A model generated the notes under the pieces. It did no database searches. It was not told where the DNA came from and saw only the letters and a list, made by a program, of their open reading frames with translations. This document shows, in pieces, positions 8,239-16,772 of a DNA stretch of 64,000 nucleotides; the first letter of the stretch is position 1; each line of letters starts with the position of its first letter. This DNA is from TA-20 sp035935115 (GTDB lineage: Archaea > Thermoproteota > Nitrososphaeria > Nitrososphaerales > Nitrosopumilaceae), in the NCBI GenBank assembly GCA_035935115.1, contig DASYXK010000021.1, positions 310,001 through 374,000 on the forward strand, given 5' to 3'. The translations under genes were made by a program, and so were the position numbers.

Positions 8239-8919
8239 TTGTTGAGTGACAAACAAATAATTCGGTCTTTGATAGCAATGTCAAGTGTAGTATTATTTGT
8301 AACAGCATTTAGCGGAACTCAGCAATTTGCTGAGGCTCAAGTCAAAGTAGGCGATCAAACACAATTTCAATCTCAGGCCATTACTGGAGATGCTCTAAAA
8401 AATAACCCAATGGCGCAAAAAATTTTGCTGGAGATAGAATATTCTAAAAAACAGATTGCCGAATTGCAAAAAAATCAAAAGAATGCAGAGACAAATAAAA
8501 TACTAATCGACCAGCAAAGAATAGTTGCCGCACAACTAGAAAAACAGGCACAGCAGATAATGGATCTTAATAACTTGCCACACACACCAACCGTTGCTTT
8601 TCGAAGCTTCGTTTCTACAGTAAACAATACCAAAATACAAAATATTTTCTGGGGCGAGTTTAACTTTACATCACAAAGAGTTGATGCAGGACACGCAGCT
8701 ATGAAAAAAGTTTTTGATAATGGTGGCACGTGGGAAGAAGCAATGAAAGAATTTACCAAATATGCGGCAATAAGACATTCAGAGCTGGTTGAATTAAACA
8801 AGAATTTGAACATACAATATGGACTTGCAGATTTTAATGTTCAAAAAAACTTTAATGAAAAAGGAATGTTGCCTGATGACTACATCAAGGTACCATTATC
8901 GGTTTACTTCCATGCCTAA
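8239..8919 (+). CDS. Secreted coiled-coil protein of unknown function
   Basis: Starts with TTG (two in a row, 8239 and 8242), a signal peptide (LIAMSSVVLFVTAFSG, ending FAEAQ), then a helical, Gln/Lys/Glu-rich stretch (residues about 60-115) that should form a coiled coil. A C-terminal part, FNFTSQRVDAGHAAMKKVF onward, has no family I recognise. The gene overlaps the next by 8 bases, so the two are translated together. Likely regulated by the divergent MarR gene. Confidence 0.65.
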   Translation: MLSDKQIIRSLIAMSSVVLFVTAFSGTQQFAEAQVKVGDQTQFQSQAITGDALKNNPMAQKILLEIEYSKKQIAELQKNQKNAETNKILIDQQRIVAAQLEKQAQQIMDLNNLPHTPTVAFRSFVSTVNNTKIQNIFWGEFNFTSQRVDAGHAAMKKVFDNGGTWEEAMKEFTKYAAIRHSELVELNKNLNIQYGLADFNVQKNFNEKGMLPDDYIKVPLSVYFHA

Positions 8920-9724
8920 AACACTAAAGGACTTTGGAGTTTATTTTACTTTAATTTTATTTGTAATTTCTTTTTTAATAATTTCACAGTCGGCATATGC
9001 TGAAAAAGATCTAAGCCTCAAAAAGACAACAGATGTGAAAAACCAAGCATTACTTGAAACACTCTCAAACATACAAAATTATCCACAGATTTTTCCGGAA
9101 TATATCAAATCAGTTGAATTAACTGGAACAAATACTGCAAAGTTCAATGTTGGTTCAAATGGAATTTTTTTTGATGTTCAGACAAAGTATACACAAAACC
9201 CTGATGGAAGCTATGTAGTAGAAGTTATCTCAGGAGATCTAAAAGGAAGTAGAATTATTACCACACTGCAAAAAACATGGGGTTTTGACGGTACACCAGA
9301 TGGTGGAACCATAGTAAATATGGACATGGTATTACAAACTTCCGGCATGTTGTCTCTTCTTGCTCCATCGATACCAGACCAAGCAATATTGTCAAATCTA
9401 GATGCTGGTCTTGACAAGTTTGCATCATATGCAAAAAGCAAATCCGAAACACAATCAGTACTAAAGGATAAATCACAGATTAAAAATGACGCAATACTCT
9501 GGTCAAACGGTTCCATTAATGACGCAGTGTTTGCATTAGAAATTCAGAGCATAACAAAATATGGAGTGGTAAAAATGTCACAGTCACAACAAGACTCTAG
9601 TTCCATACAAATACCATCATGGATTAAAACGGATGCAGTATGGTTAGCAGAGGGAAAAATTTCAGACAAAGATTTTGATTCCAGTATACAATATTTGATA
9701 GACAGTAAAAAAATGAAAGTCTAA
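8912..9724 (+). CDS. Secreted SRPBCC/START-like protein with Trp-module tail
   Basis: The frame is open from 8819, but the ATG at 8912 gives a proper signal peptide (GVYFTLILFVISFLIISQSA). The segment LSNIQNYPQIFPEYIKSVEL followed by KYTQNPDGSYVVEVISGDLKG resembles the COQ10/polyketide-cyclase START fold, which binds hydrophobic ligands. The last 90 residues hold a pair of Trp-rich modules: a decayed copy (IKNDAILWSNGSINDAVFAL) and a good one (IPSWIKTDAVWLAEGKISDKDF). The same module ends three other secreted proteins in this window. It overlaps the upstream gene by 8 bases. Confidence 0.7.
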   Translation: MPKTLKDFGVYFTLILFVISFLIISQSAYAEKDLSLKKTTDVKNQALLETLSNIQNYPQIFPEYIKSVELTGTNTAKFNVGSNGIFFDVQTKYTQNPDGSYVVEVISGDLKGSRIITTLQKTWGFDGTPDGGTIVNMDMVLQTSGMLSLLAPSIPDQAILSNLDAGLDKFASYAKSKSETQSVLKDKSQIKNDAILWSNGSINDAVFALEIQSITKYGVVKMSQSQQDSSSIQIPSWIKTDAVWLAEGKISDKDFDSSIQYLIDSKKMKV

Positions 9725-9787
9725 GGTATGCTAGTATCCTTGTTAAATTAATAATTGAAGTCTATTTTGGAAAATACTATTTTTAAT

Positions 9788-10057
9788 CTAGCACTTCTTT
9801 CCTTGTTTCAAGGCTTCTCTGCATTTAGCAGCTGCGTGTTGCGCATCATTCAATTGCTTTAGCTGTTTATCATATTGACCAGGCTTACACAAATGATCGC
9901 CACAAATCTTCTGGCCACCTAAGTATAGGGCAGTTGTATGGCTATCATCGAAGTTGTCTCTCTGTGTTAACGCAGTTGCGGCAGGCAAGGTAATTGACAA
10001 TGCTAGTATTGACGAAATTGCTATTGCAAGCAATCCCATATGTTGAAGTTTTACCAT
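9788..10057 (-). CDS. Small secreted protein with CGDHxC motif
   Basis: An 89-residue protein with a signal peptide (MGLLAIAISSILALSITLPA) and the motif ICGDHLCKPGQ, then a helical Cys-containing tail (AAAKCREALKQGKKC). The CGDH.C..G motif also appears in the secreted peptide at 61415. Four cysteines in an exported protein suggest disulphides or metal binding. Family unknown. Confidence 0.65.
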   Translation of the reverse strand: MVKLQHMGLLAIAISSILALSITLPAATALTQRDNFDDSHTTALYLGGQKICGDHLCKPGQYDKQLKQLNDAQHAAAKCREALKQGKKC

Positions 10058-10100
10058 TGATAAAATTACTAAATCACATACATATTAAGATTAGTATAGA

Positions 10101-10421
10101 TTGATACTGATCGTAGTGGAACTGACTTTAGAATTTCATCGCAGAATTGAAGACAGCATACACGAAATAATCATGACCATTCCCACCCTTAAACAAGAAT
10201 ACCCAAAATTAAAAAACGACTGGAAATTTGAACATGATTTGGATTTTATCTACGGTAGTATAATAGGCCAGATTCTAGGCAGCTCCTTTACCGCGTTTAA
10301 AATGACCTATAACAGAGAGGCATCTTCTGAGGAGATTTTAATGATAGGCGAGATTATCGAATCATATTTTCCTATAATTAGGGATGAGATCATAAACAGT
10401 AACACTAAGCAAAATACTTGA
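10101..10421 (+). CDS. Hypothetical helical protein
   Basis: A 106-residue frame, TTG at 10101 or GTG at 10116, predicted mainly helical: FHRRIEDSIHEIIMTIPTLK, then SIIGQILGSSFTAFKMTYNR. No motif recognised. The composition and length suggest a true gene; it has no close partner. Confidence 0.55.
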   Translation: MILIVVELTLEFHRRIEDSIHEIIMTIPTLKQEYPKLKNDWKFEHDLDFIYGSIIGQILGSSFTAFKMTYNREASSEEILMIGEIIESYFPIIRDEIINSNTKQNT

Positions 10422-10607
10422 ATTGTAGATAAATCACCAGAGGATAATTTTGTGTTGGATGGACGTATTATTATATACGCACCGTTAGTATCTAAAATTT
10501 TGATCGATCAGCAATCCACAAAGTTTTGATCGGCTTCTAGATGTTGTATGTAATGAATTGTAAAAACTACAACTTATCTAATTTGTAAAATGCTTGTCTA
10601 TGTAAGA

Positions 10608-10796
10608 ATGAAAACTTGTACTTGCCATTGTGGTTGCAACAATGAATTTGAAGAGATATCAGACCAGTCACTTGCTTTACTAATTGCGTTAAGTGAAAGA
10701 AAAATTCCACATGATAAAACAATATGTAGTGGTTGCAGATATGGCAAACACCGAAAACGAAGGGTAAAAACAAAAGAGATTGCTGTCAGAATCTAG
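10608..10796 (+). CDS. Cys-rich zinc micro-protein (CTCxCGCxN family), copy 1
   Basis: From the ATG at 10608 the 62-residue protein starts KTCTCHCGCNNEFEE, runs through a helix (SLALLIALSERKI) and ends ICSGCRYGKHRKRR. A relative at 62094-62204 has CTCSCGCQN...CHNCRIGLCK, i.e. the same CTCxCGCxN head and CxxCRxG tail but without the middle helix. Six cysteines in two groups point to zinc or iron binding. The basic tail could touch nucleic acid. Confidence 0.65.
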   Translation: MKTCTCHCGCNNEFEEISDQSLALLIALSERKIPHDKTICSGCRYGKHRKRRVKTKEIAVRI

Positions 10797-11042
10797 ATTT
10801 TTTATTTCATCCATATAATCGGATTTTATTTCAACTGCATATGTTATATAATACATACTCGTCACTTTTTAACAAATTGTTCCATAGAACAGGTAATTTG
10901 GGTACATACAAAATGCTCCTCTTTGATAAAAACAAAAAACTAGAGACCGCAACTAGAACCTTCTAATTTGCATTAAAACAAATACAACTGAATCAAGTTA
11001 ACTTGCTACATTATAACATATCAGACTCATAATACCATAAAC

Positions 11043-11621
11043 TTGAATAACCAATATTTTTTATCAGTTGCGTTGGATGATACTTTAACAGTAATAGGAC
11101 AGATAGGATCTATTGGTACAGCAATTGGAACTATTGCACTTGTATTTCTTTTCTGGAAAACCATTAAACAGTTAGAAGAAACTGTAAAACTAAGTAGAAT
11201 CCAGTCAAATTATAGATTTAGACCTTGGGTGGGACCTCTCAACAACATACAATTCATATCAACAACTCCTGATGCACGCGACCAATTCTCAATCACTATG
11301 AAAAATTATGGAGAGATACCAGCTTCAAATGTAATTGCAAAGTTTACCATGAAAACAGAACCCATTACAAAAGAGATATTAAAAAAACCAGAATTGTTCA
11401 GTGATTTTAATCTTGGACCATTACTTCCCAACATGGAAAAACGATATTGGTTTTTTATTGATTCTGATTTAATTAAAAAAGTAAAGAGTGGAACGGGTAA
11501 AGTTTTCATTGCACTTTATTTTACATATGAACATCATGGAGGAAATAGTGGATATGGAACAATTAGTCAATACGATGGCTTGACAAACACGTTTGTGCAC
11601 AAAGAAATGTGGATAGACTAG
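11043..11621 (+). CDS. Membrane-anchored protein of unknown function
   Basis: 192 residues starting with TTG. One hydrophobic helix near the start (TIALVFLFW region of IGSIGTAIGTIALVFLFWKT), a short coiled coil (KQLEETVKLSRIQS), then a beta-rich domain of about 130 residues (FSITMKNYGEIPASNVIAKF onward) that reads like an Ig/CARDB-type sandwich facing one side of the membrane. No catalytic motif seen. Confidence 0.6.
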   Translation: MNNQYFLSVALDDTLTVIGQIGSIGTAIGTIALVFLFWKTIKQLEETVKLSRIQSNYRFRPWVGPLNNIQFISTTPDARDQFSITMKNYGEIPASNVIAKFTMKTEPITKEILKKPELFSDFNLGPLLPNMEKRYWFFIDSDLIKKVKSGTGKVFIALYFTYEHHGGNSGYGTISQYDGLTNTFVHKEMWID

Positions 11622-11760
11622 TCTTTTCAAATTGTAAAAATCAAATAATTTGTAGTATGCATCTTGTCTGCGCTGCTTTTAATTAATGATTCATAAGCTA
11701 TTGTTATGAAAATAAGCTTGTTTTATGACGATTGGTAATATGTCATGGCATATACTAAAT

Positions 11761-11898
11761 ATGATGAGTCAAGAACTTGCTTCCAGGGTAAGATGCACAG
11801 GATGTGACTCCAAGGAAGTGTATATCTATTTTGATAAAAGATATCATGGTCTTAGAGGTTTTTGCCCAATTTGCAAAACTAATTGGCCTGAATCATAG
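11761..11898 (+). CDS. Zinc-ribbon micro-protein
   Basis: A 45-residue frame, ATG at 11761 or 11764. It has two knuckles, VRCTGCDSKE and GFCPICKTNW, the CxxC...CxxC arrangement of a zinc ribbon, and ends with a normal stop at 11896-11898. Too short for most gene callers. Function unknown; such ribbons often contact RNA polymerase, ribosomes or DNA. Confidence 0.6.
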   Translation: MMSQELASRVRCTGCDSKEVYIYFDKRYHGLRGFCPICKTNWPES

Positions 11899-12032
11899 CT
11901 CCAAATATTTTCAGGTCTTTTAATTTCCATAACTAGAATTCTCCAAGTATGTCCATATTCTTGCTATGAGCAGCATTAATTGATAAAAAACTAGAAACGG
12001 TAAATAATACTTGGAATACAGTGTACGGTGTT

Positions 12033-12557
12033 ATGACCGTTAAGACAAGAGCTCTTGCATTTGGTGTCTTTGCAGGGGTGTTTTTATTGTCTTATACAAT
12101 TGGCACTGGATATAAAATGTCAAGTGAGGAAGCGGGAAAATTTCTCAAGGATTTTCAGAGTGCAACTGAAGGAATTGATGCAGTTGGGATATTTTTTCAT
12201 AATTCTTCCGTCGCTCTACCAATGTTTGTTCCCGCGTTTGGTGTTGCTTGGGGTTCGTTTACTGGCTGGCAGACAGGTGCAGCATTTAATGCAGTAATTG
12301 GGGCAAATCCCGCATTGTCTAGCTTGCCACCGTTAGCTCTTCTTCTAGCGTCTCCTTTTGGCATACTTGAACTTGTAGCATACTCTATAGGCATGTCACG
12401 AAGTTTTCTTTTAGTCTTGAGGATAGTAAAGAAAAACCCTATAAAAAAGGAAATCATTCCTTTGGCAGCTGAGATTGGAATTGTTATTGCCATTTTGCTC
12501 ATTGGTGGATTTATAGAATCATCAACGATTAGTCAGCATGTATCACTTTCATCTTAA
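12033..12557 (+). CDS. SpoIIM/DUF95-like integral membrane protein
   Basis: 174 residues from the ATG at 12033 (a GTG lies 12 bases upstream). About four membrane segments, with the motif FFHNSSVALPMFVPAFGVAW and later PFGILELVAYSIGMS. The F.HN...A....G pattern and the HGxxEL/PFGILEL pattern are typical of the stage II sporulation protein M (DUF95) family, here in its archaeal form. The molecular role is unknown outside spore formers. It converges with the MEDS gene, overlapping it by four bases. Confidence 0.75.
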   Translation: MTVKTRALAFGVFAGVFLLSYTIGTGYKMSSEEAGKFLKDFQSATEGIDAVGIFFHNSSVALPMFVPAFGVAWGSFTGWQTGAAFNAVIGANPALSSLPPLALLLASPFGILELVAYSIGMSRSFLLVLRIVKKNPIKKEIIPLAAEIGIVIAILLIGGFIESSTISQHVSLSS

Positions 12558-13036
12558 GGTACAATCTTTTTACAATTTTTATAATTTTGAAGATATTTTA
12601 TTCTCATAAAAATTAAGCAAATCAAAATTTTAAAATCATACAATTGATAACTTGCCAAATTGGTTTTGAGAATTAAAATTACTTTACAATTCCCGTGGAA
12701 GCAAGATACTTGACCAAGTATAGATTCCATATCTTGTTTGCACTTTGCTGAAATCTGGTCTTTACTGCCACATACTTCATGCATCTGAATAACTCGGAGC
12801 TGGCGAGTTTGGAAATATCGAAATGGTATTCCATAGTTTAATAATTTCAATACTATAGAGCCCGAGTCCTCATCTGTAACATACAGGCAATTCTCTCCGC
12901 TTACCAGTCCGTTTTTTATGAATCGAAATTCGATGAGTCTTGCATACTCGGCGTCTTCATAAAGCAGCAAGATGTGTTGCTTTTGATCATGCAAATCCAC
13001 AAATCGGAATGGTATTGGCATTGATTCAAGACTCAT
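12554..13036 (-). CDS. MEDS-domain sensor protein, probably C-terminally shortened
   Basis: The first 110 residues match the MEDS (methanogen/methylotroph DcmR sensory) domain: KQHILLLYEDAEYARLIEFR, FIKNGLVSGENCLYVTDED, then IVLKLLNYGIPFRYF. MEDS proteins usually run to about 190 residues or more; here the homology fades after about residue 115 and the tail (SYQLYDFKILICLIFMRIK) is AT-driven and hydrophobic. I read this as a truncated or frameshifted copy. The domain is thought to sense C1 or hydrocarbon-related ligands. Confidence 0.65.
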   Translation of the reverse strand: MSLESMPIPFRFVDLHDQKQHILLLYEDAEYARLIEFRFIKNGLVSGENCLYVTDEDSGSIVLKLLNYGIPFRYFQTRQLRVIQMHEVCGSKDQISAKCKQDMESILGQVSCFHGNCKVILILKTNLASYQLYDFKILICLIFMRIKYLQNYKNCKKIVP

Positions 13037-13112
13037 ATGACAGATATTGCTTGAGTTGCTTATTACGCCAAGTTTGCAAGATAGCTAAATACTTGTCATT
13101 CAAGCTAATTAG

Positions 13113-13442
13113 ATGATATATGAGTTGTCGTGCGGATATGGAAAAGAGATGCCGCTAGGATTTAAAATTTGGTTATTTACAAAGACTGCTATAAAACTAG
13201 AACGCGACGATTACGGAGTTTATGAGTTGTTTGACTCTTCTTATAATATTCTCTATATAGGATATGGCAAGGTTTACAGTTCGCTTTTGAAACACTTTGC
13301 AGACGGTACACATGTAATTGCTGGTGCACACAATTTTAGCATGGAATACACATGGACTGAGGAAAAATCAAAGAAGAGGTACAACGAAGAGATTGCAAAG
13401 TATTACGAAAAATATGGCAAATATCCCACGTTTAATCAATGA
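13113..13442 (+). CDS. GIY-YIG-like domain protein
   Basis: 109 residues. The segment DDYGVYELFDSSYNILYIGY matches the two strands that name the GIY-YIG nuclease fold (GVY ... YIG), followed by a helix (SSLLKHFADGTH) and by the C-terminal NEEIAKYYEKYGKYPTFNQ, which ends near the expected Glu/Asn positions. Single-domain GIY-YIG proteins are common; only some cut DNA. The usual catalytic Arg is not obvious, so activity is uncertain. Confidence 0.65.
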   Translation: MIYELSCGYGKEMPLGFKIWLFTKTAIKLERDDYGVYELFDSSYNILYIGYGKVYSSLLKHFADGTHVIAGAHNFSMEYTWTEEKSKKRYNEEIAKYYEKYGKYPTFNQ

Positions 13443-13484
13443 TCTTCATTTAGTAAAATTATTTTTAATTAAAAACTAAGTCAG

Positions 13485-13602
13485 ATGGTTTTTGACCTGA
13501 CAGTCAATCCGAGAGCTATAGGTTTGTGAAAATAATTTTAACACAGAAATGTGCAGTAAGCTCTCGGAGTAGCTATAAACTCCTTTCCAGATTTTTTTAT
13601 TT
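13485..13602 (+). repeat. Long dispersed hairpin repeat, copy A
   Basis: The copy reads from ATGGTTTTTGACCTGACAGT to ACTCCTTTCC plus a T-rich run. It contains the perfect 9-bp arms CCGAGAGCT (13509-13517) and AGCTCTCGG (13559-13567), and after them GGAGTAGCTATAAACTCC, a second hairpin. A close relative is at 50160-50275 and a partial one at 46618-46690. No open frame is shared, so it is a non-coding element or RNA. Confidence 0.7.
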
Positions 13603-13634
13603 AAAAAAAATTGAATTGATGATCACTTATTTTC

Positions 13635-14198
13635 CTAATTATCGTGATCATTATCTTGATGTTCAGAATCCACTTCAGCGGTTGTGGCCTTTAGGTTGTT
13701 TATACATACATCTCCGCCCTCAAGACTTAGGGTGAAGGAGACTACTGTTCCTGTTAATTTACCTACTGCACTAACGGGAACGTGTGAAGCCTCTACTGAA
13801 TTTCCACTTACTTCTAGCTTCCCTACTGTCTCAAAAGAAGCAGATGCTACTGCAAGTCCGCTTGCACAAGGTGTAGTAGTTTTCAATTCAACTATATGCG
13901 TATGAAATACGGGATTAGAAGCTACACCATGTTGAGCTTCACTATCAAGCACGCCGCCATGGGTTGTCACAGCAAGAACTTTGCCAGAATCACCAATAGC
14001 TCCGTATCCAAATGCACCACTTGAACCATCCTTGGGTATTGTTGCACCTGTTTGAATCTCAACTGAGACATTCTTTTTTCCATTTTCAATTTGTGCCTTG
14101 GTAATATCCAAGAAGCTTGCTGCAAATGCAGGGGTAGCTATCATTAATACTGCAATAGCTACAGTTGCCGAAGCGGCAAAGATTTTCTTCAAAGTCAT
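13635..14198 (-). CDS. Secreted beta-rich protein of unknown function
   Basis: The ATG at 14198 gives a clean signal peptide (ASATVAIAVLMIATPAFAAS); the longer frame to 14261 would spoil it. The mature 165 residues are Val/Thr/Gly-rich with paired motifs KVLAVTTHGGVLDSEAQHG and HTHIVELKTTTPCASGL. Two cysteines may pair. An acidic, His/Asp-rich tail (SEHQDNDHDN) could bind metal. Family not recognised. Confidence 0.65.
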   Translation of the reverse strand: MTLKKIFAASATVAIAVLMIATPAFAASFLDITKAQIENGKKNVSVEIQTGATIPKDGSSGAFGYGAIGDSGKVLAVTTHGGVLDSEAQHGVASNPVFHTHIVELKTTTPCASGLAVASASFETVGKLEVSGNSVEASHVPVSAVGKLTGTVVSFTLSLEGGDVCINNLKATTAEVDSEHQDNDHDN

Positions 14199-14624
14199 TG
14201 AATTTGTAATTCTTTTAGAATTAAAAAACATTTTGTAGATAATTACAGATGTGTGCAACAATATATTAATTTCATGAAAAAAAATTTACATGATTATTTT
14301 ATGGAAAAATTGTCTTATATCAGAGATTTTTATAAAGACAAAATTTACTTATCTTTAAACTATATGTATGTATTTTACATATTACATAGAAACCTACAGA
14401 ACACTGAACCCTGTAAGACCCTCTACTTTAATGAAACAATTTTAGACCTAACAAGGGATAGTCTAGTTTAGTTCTCACTTAAAATCAAAATAAGATCTAA
14501 TCCAAAGTGATAACAGAATGTAATTGAATTCTTATTAAAGAAACTTTTCATGATTTGTAAAAGGTTTCTTTTGATCGTAAAACGTAATTGCACACGACTT
14601 GAGAAGTGTATTAGAAGTTGATAC
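14199..14624. other. Intergenic region, no supported gene
   Basis: A gap of more than 400 bases. A 72-codon frame on the + strand (14253-14471) is rich in Tyr, Leu and Asn as expected of AT-rich chance frames, and I do not accept it. Near 14400-14420 a weak copy of the GTAAGACC repeat core occurs (CCCTGTAAGACCC). The region should hold the promoter of the leftward secreted gene. Confidence 0.5.
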
Positions 14625-15236
14625 TCAATAAGGCTCTGGAATGGGTTCGTTCTGCCTATTTTGATGCCAATATGTAATAGCCTCATTGGCGAGCCATTCA
14701 AAAAACTTCATGTAAAAATTGGCCTTCCTTTTGTTCCGCTCTGCTTTGATATGTTCTTCTAACGCTTTCCAACATATGATAACAGTATCAGCATAGATAT
14801 CAAAGAACACTTTTTTTATCGAAGTAGAATTTTTTATTAGGGAACCCACATGATCAAAATCACTTGCTGTCATGCTGATAAATCTATAATGTGATTCATC
14901 ATCAAAAATTGTAATGTCATTGCTAGTTTTAAATTTCCTGTAGGCCTCGTAAGTAAGTTTTCTTGCATTTCTGTGTTCATCATCATTTAGTAGTTTGAAA
15001 ACGTCCAGTATCAAAGTGGTTTGGTTTTGCTTATCGCGATCTCTGGTATACAAAATGACAGAGATGATTGTCGAAATTCCAACGACACATGTACCTGATG
15101 CTAAGATCCATGTGGCTTGAACAAGAGACTTGGTATCTTCTATTAGCTGATCTCTAGTCCCATTGCCTGTATCGCCATAAGCAGTAAAAATTGTAAAGCA
15201 GAAGGCCATTAAAATTGCCAGAACTTGTATAATCAT
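14625..15236 (-). CDS. Membrane-anchored helical protein of unknown function
   Basis: 203 residues: a signal-like helix at the start (QVLAILMAFCFTIFTAYGD), a second membrane helix (ATWILASGTCVVGISTIISV), then an all-helical cytoplasmic domain (FKLLNDDEHRNARKLTYEAY onward). This layout resembles the DUF4760-type family, but I cannot confirm it. No catalytic residues evident. Confidence 0.6.
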   Translation of the reverse strand: MIIQVLAILMAFCFTIFTAYGDTGNGTRDQLIEDTKSLVQATWILASGTCVVGISTIISVILYTRDRDKQNQTTLILDVFKLLNDDEHRNARKLTYEAYRKFKTSNDITIFDDESHYRFISMTASDFDHVGSLIKNSTSIKKVFFDIYADTVIICWKALEEHIKAERNKRKANFYMKFFEWLANEAITYWHQNRQNEPIPEPY

Positions 15237-15398
15237 TACCAGATAATAGATTTAATCATGATTTAACATCTTTCCTTACACCCTGAGGCTTTTTCTTCAC
15301 AAACTGGTGTGATGTTATTTTTATCAACATGTTAGATACTGTGGTGTCTTTAGTAAAGTATAATTTTTTTCAATAATCACCTCTATTATTAAATCTGC

Positions 15399-16502
15399 TC
15401 AAAGAATTCTTGTTTTAACTTGAAAAAGAATTCTACAAGTGACTATCACACAAATGATGCCAATCACTGCAGCTGCACCTACAGAAGAACCAAACTCAGG
15501 AACAGATGCATTATTGGCGATCGTGGAGGGTATTACAACTGATCCACTTGGCGATATTGTAAAATTCATTTCATTTGCTTGAAGCGGTGTATGTTTCATA
15601 AAATCTTCAATGTCGTTTTTATTTAATATGAGGTGTATCACAGTTTTGTCCTGAAAAGAATATGGATCCACTATCACCTTTCCTTCTTTAATAGAATCGT
15701 TATTTACAGTACCAGTAAAAGTTTGTGAGCCTGAGTATTCCTTGAATAATTTTGGAATGCGAAGCTCTTGGTGCACTAGAATTGGGAGGTTTTGAAATCG
15801 TGTTGTATTCCAATCAAAAGGCATGTACCATGAAAACTTGAGGCTTGATGGTTTGAAATTAAAATCAGATATCCTGTCATAGTATGAGACTATTTGGGCA
15901 TTGTAAGAGTTGTTTTTGTACGTTATTGTATGGTTTGATAGGTCACCTACACTTAGGAATGAATCAAACTTTGGAGAATCTTGTGGCTGGAAGAAATTTT
16001 GATCATTATCCATCGTAATCAGTATTGCGTAAATGTGGTACAGTCCACCTTCGCCAAGCATTGGTGCAACTAAATCTATTGAGTCATTATTTAGAGGAGA
16101 ATAGATGTATCCATCCAGAAATTGCTGTCTTAATCCATGTATGGTCCAACTTTTTGGATCATTTGATGGTGTAACTTTGAGGGTTAAAATCCCGGTATGT
16201 GTATGAAAAATGCCTCTAAGTATGGGCTGGTTATTTTTTACTACCTCAACCATAAATGATGCGTGTTGAATTGTCTGATTAGTATTTGCGTCAAACCACC
16301 TTAACTTGAGATATCTATCTTGGTTAATTTCTGGTGTTATAATGAGAGGATTGATCTTCACAAATAAGCTTACCGTTCTGTTACCAACATTTACTGGTGG
16401 AAGCGTTTCCTGTGTAAAGCCATCTCCAGATACTTGTCTTGGTATGATGGAAACAATTAGCAAAAGAAATACAAATACAACAACAAGTGAACTAATTCTC
16501 AA
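15399..16502 (-). CDS. PEFG-CTERM surface protein
   Basis: 367 residues with a TTG start, a signal peptide (SSLVVVFVFLLLIVSIIP), a beta-rich body with many N-glycosylation sequons (NDS, NNS, NTT, NHT), and the tail SVPEFGSSVGAAAVIGIICV followed by a basic end (QVKTRIL). The tail is the PEFG-CTERM sorting signal. It is the first of three neighbouring leftward secreted-protein genes. Role unknown; a cell-envelope protein is likely. Confidence 0.8.
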   Translation of the reverse strand: MRISSLVVVFVFLLLIVSIIPRQVSGDGFTQETLPPVNVGNRTVSLFVKINPLIITPEINQDRYLKLRWFDANTNQTIQHASFMVEVVKNNQPILRGIFHTHTGILTLKVTPSNDPKSWTIHGLRQQFLDGYIYSPLNNDSIDLVAPMLGEGGLYHIYAILITMDNDQNFFQPQDSPKFDSFLSVGDLSNHTITYKNNSYNAQIVSYYDRISDFNFKPSSLKFSWYMPFDWNTTRFQNLPILVHQELRIPKLFKEYSGSQTFTGTVNNDSIKEGKVIVDPYSFQDKTVIHLILNKNDIEDFMKHTPLQANEMNFTISPSGSVVIPSTIANNASVPEFGSSVGAAAVIGIICVIVTCRILFQVKTRIL

Positions 16503-16772
16503 TTAGAAAATTACCATACACTCTGAAATTAACTTTTCAAATAGGTTCAGGAGTGTATTTACTCCACTATCTCAAATTCATGACTTAGTGGTTCCAATCC
16601 CTGGTATAAGACATCAAATCCATCATTATACAAAGACAAATTGCAAATTATTTTTCTAATTTTGTACCGAGTTTATTTTTTGGCCAAATTGTTAACAATT
16701 AGCATATGCAAAGTTTGATTAGATCTTTTTGTATAATCCAAGTTTTCTTCTAAATTCATAGACATGTACAAA

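Noticed and set aside
14253..14471. 72-codon frame on the + strand
   Set aside because: Tyr/Leu/Asn-rich like chance AT-rich frames, and it crosses the GTAAGACC-like repeat core.
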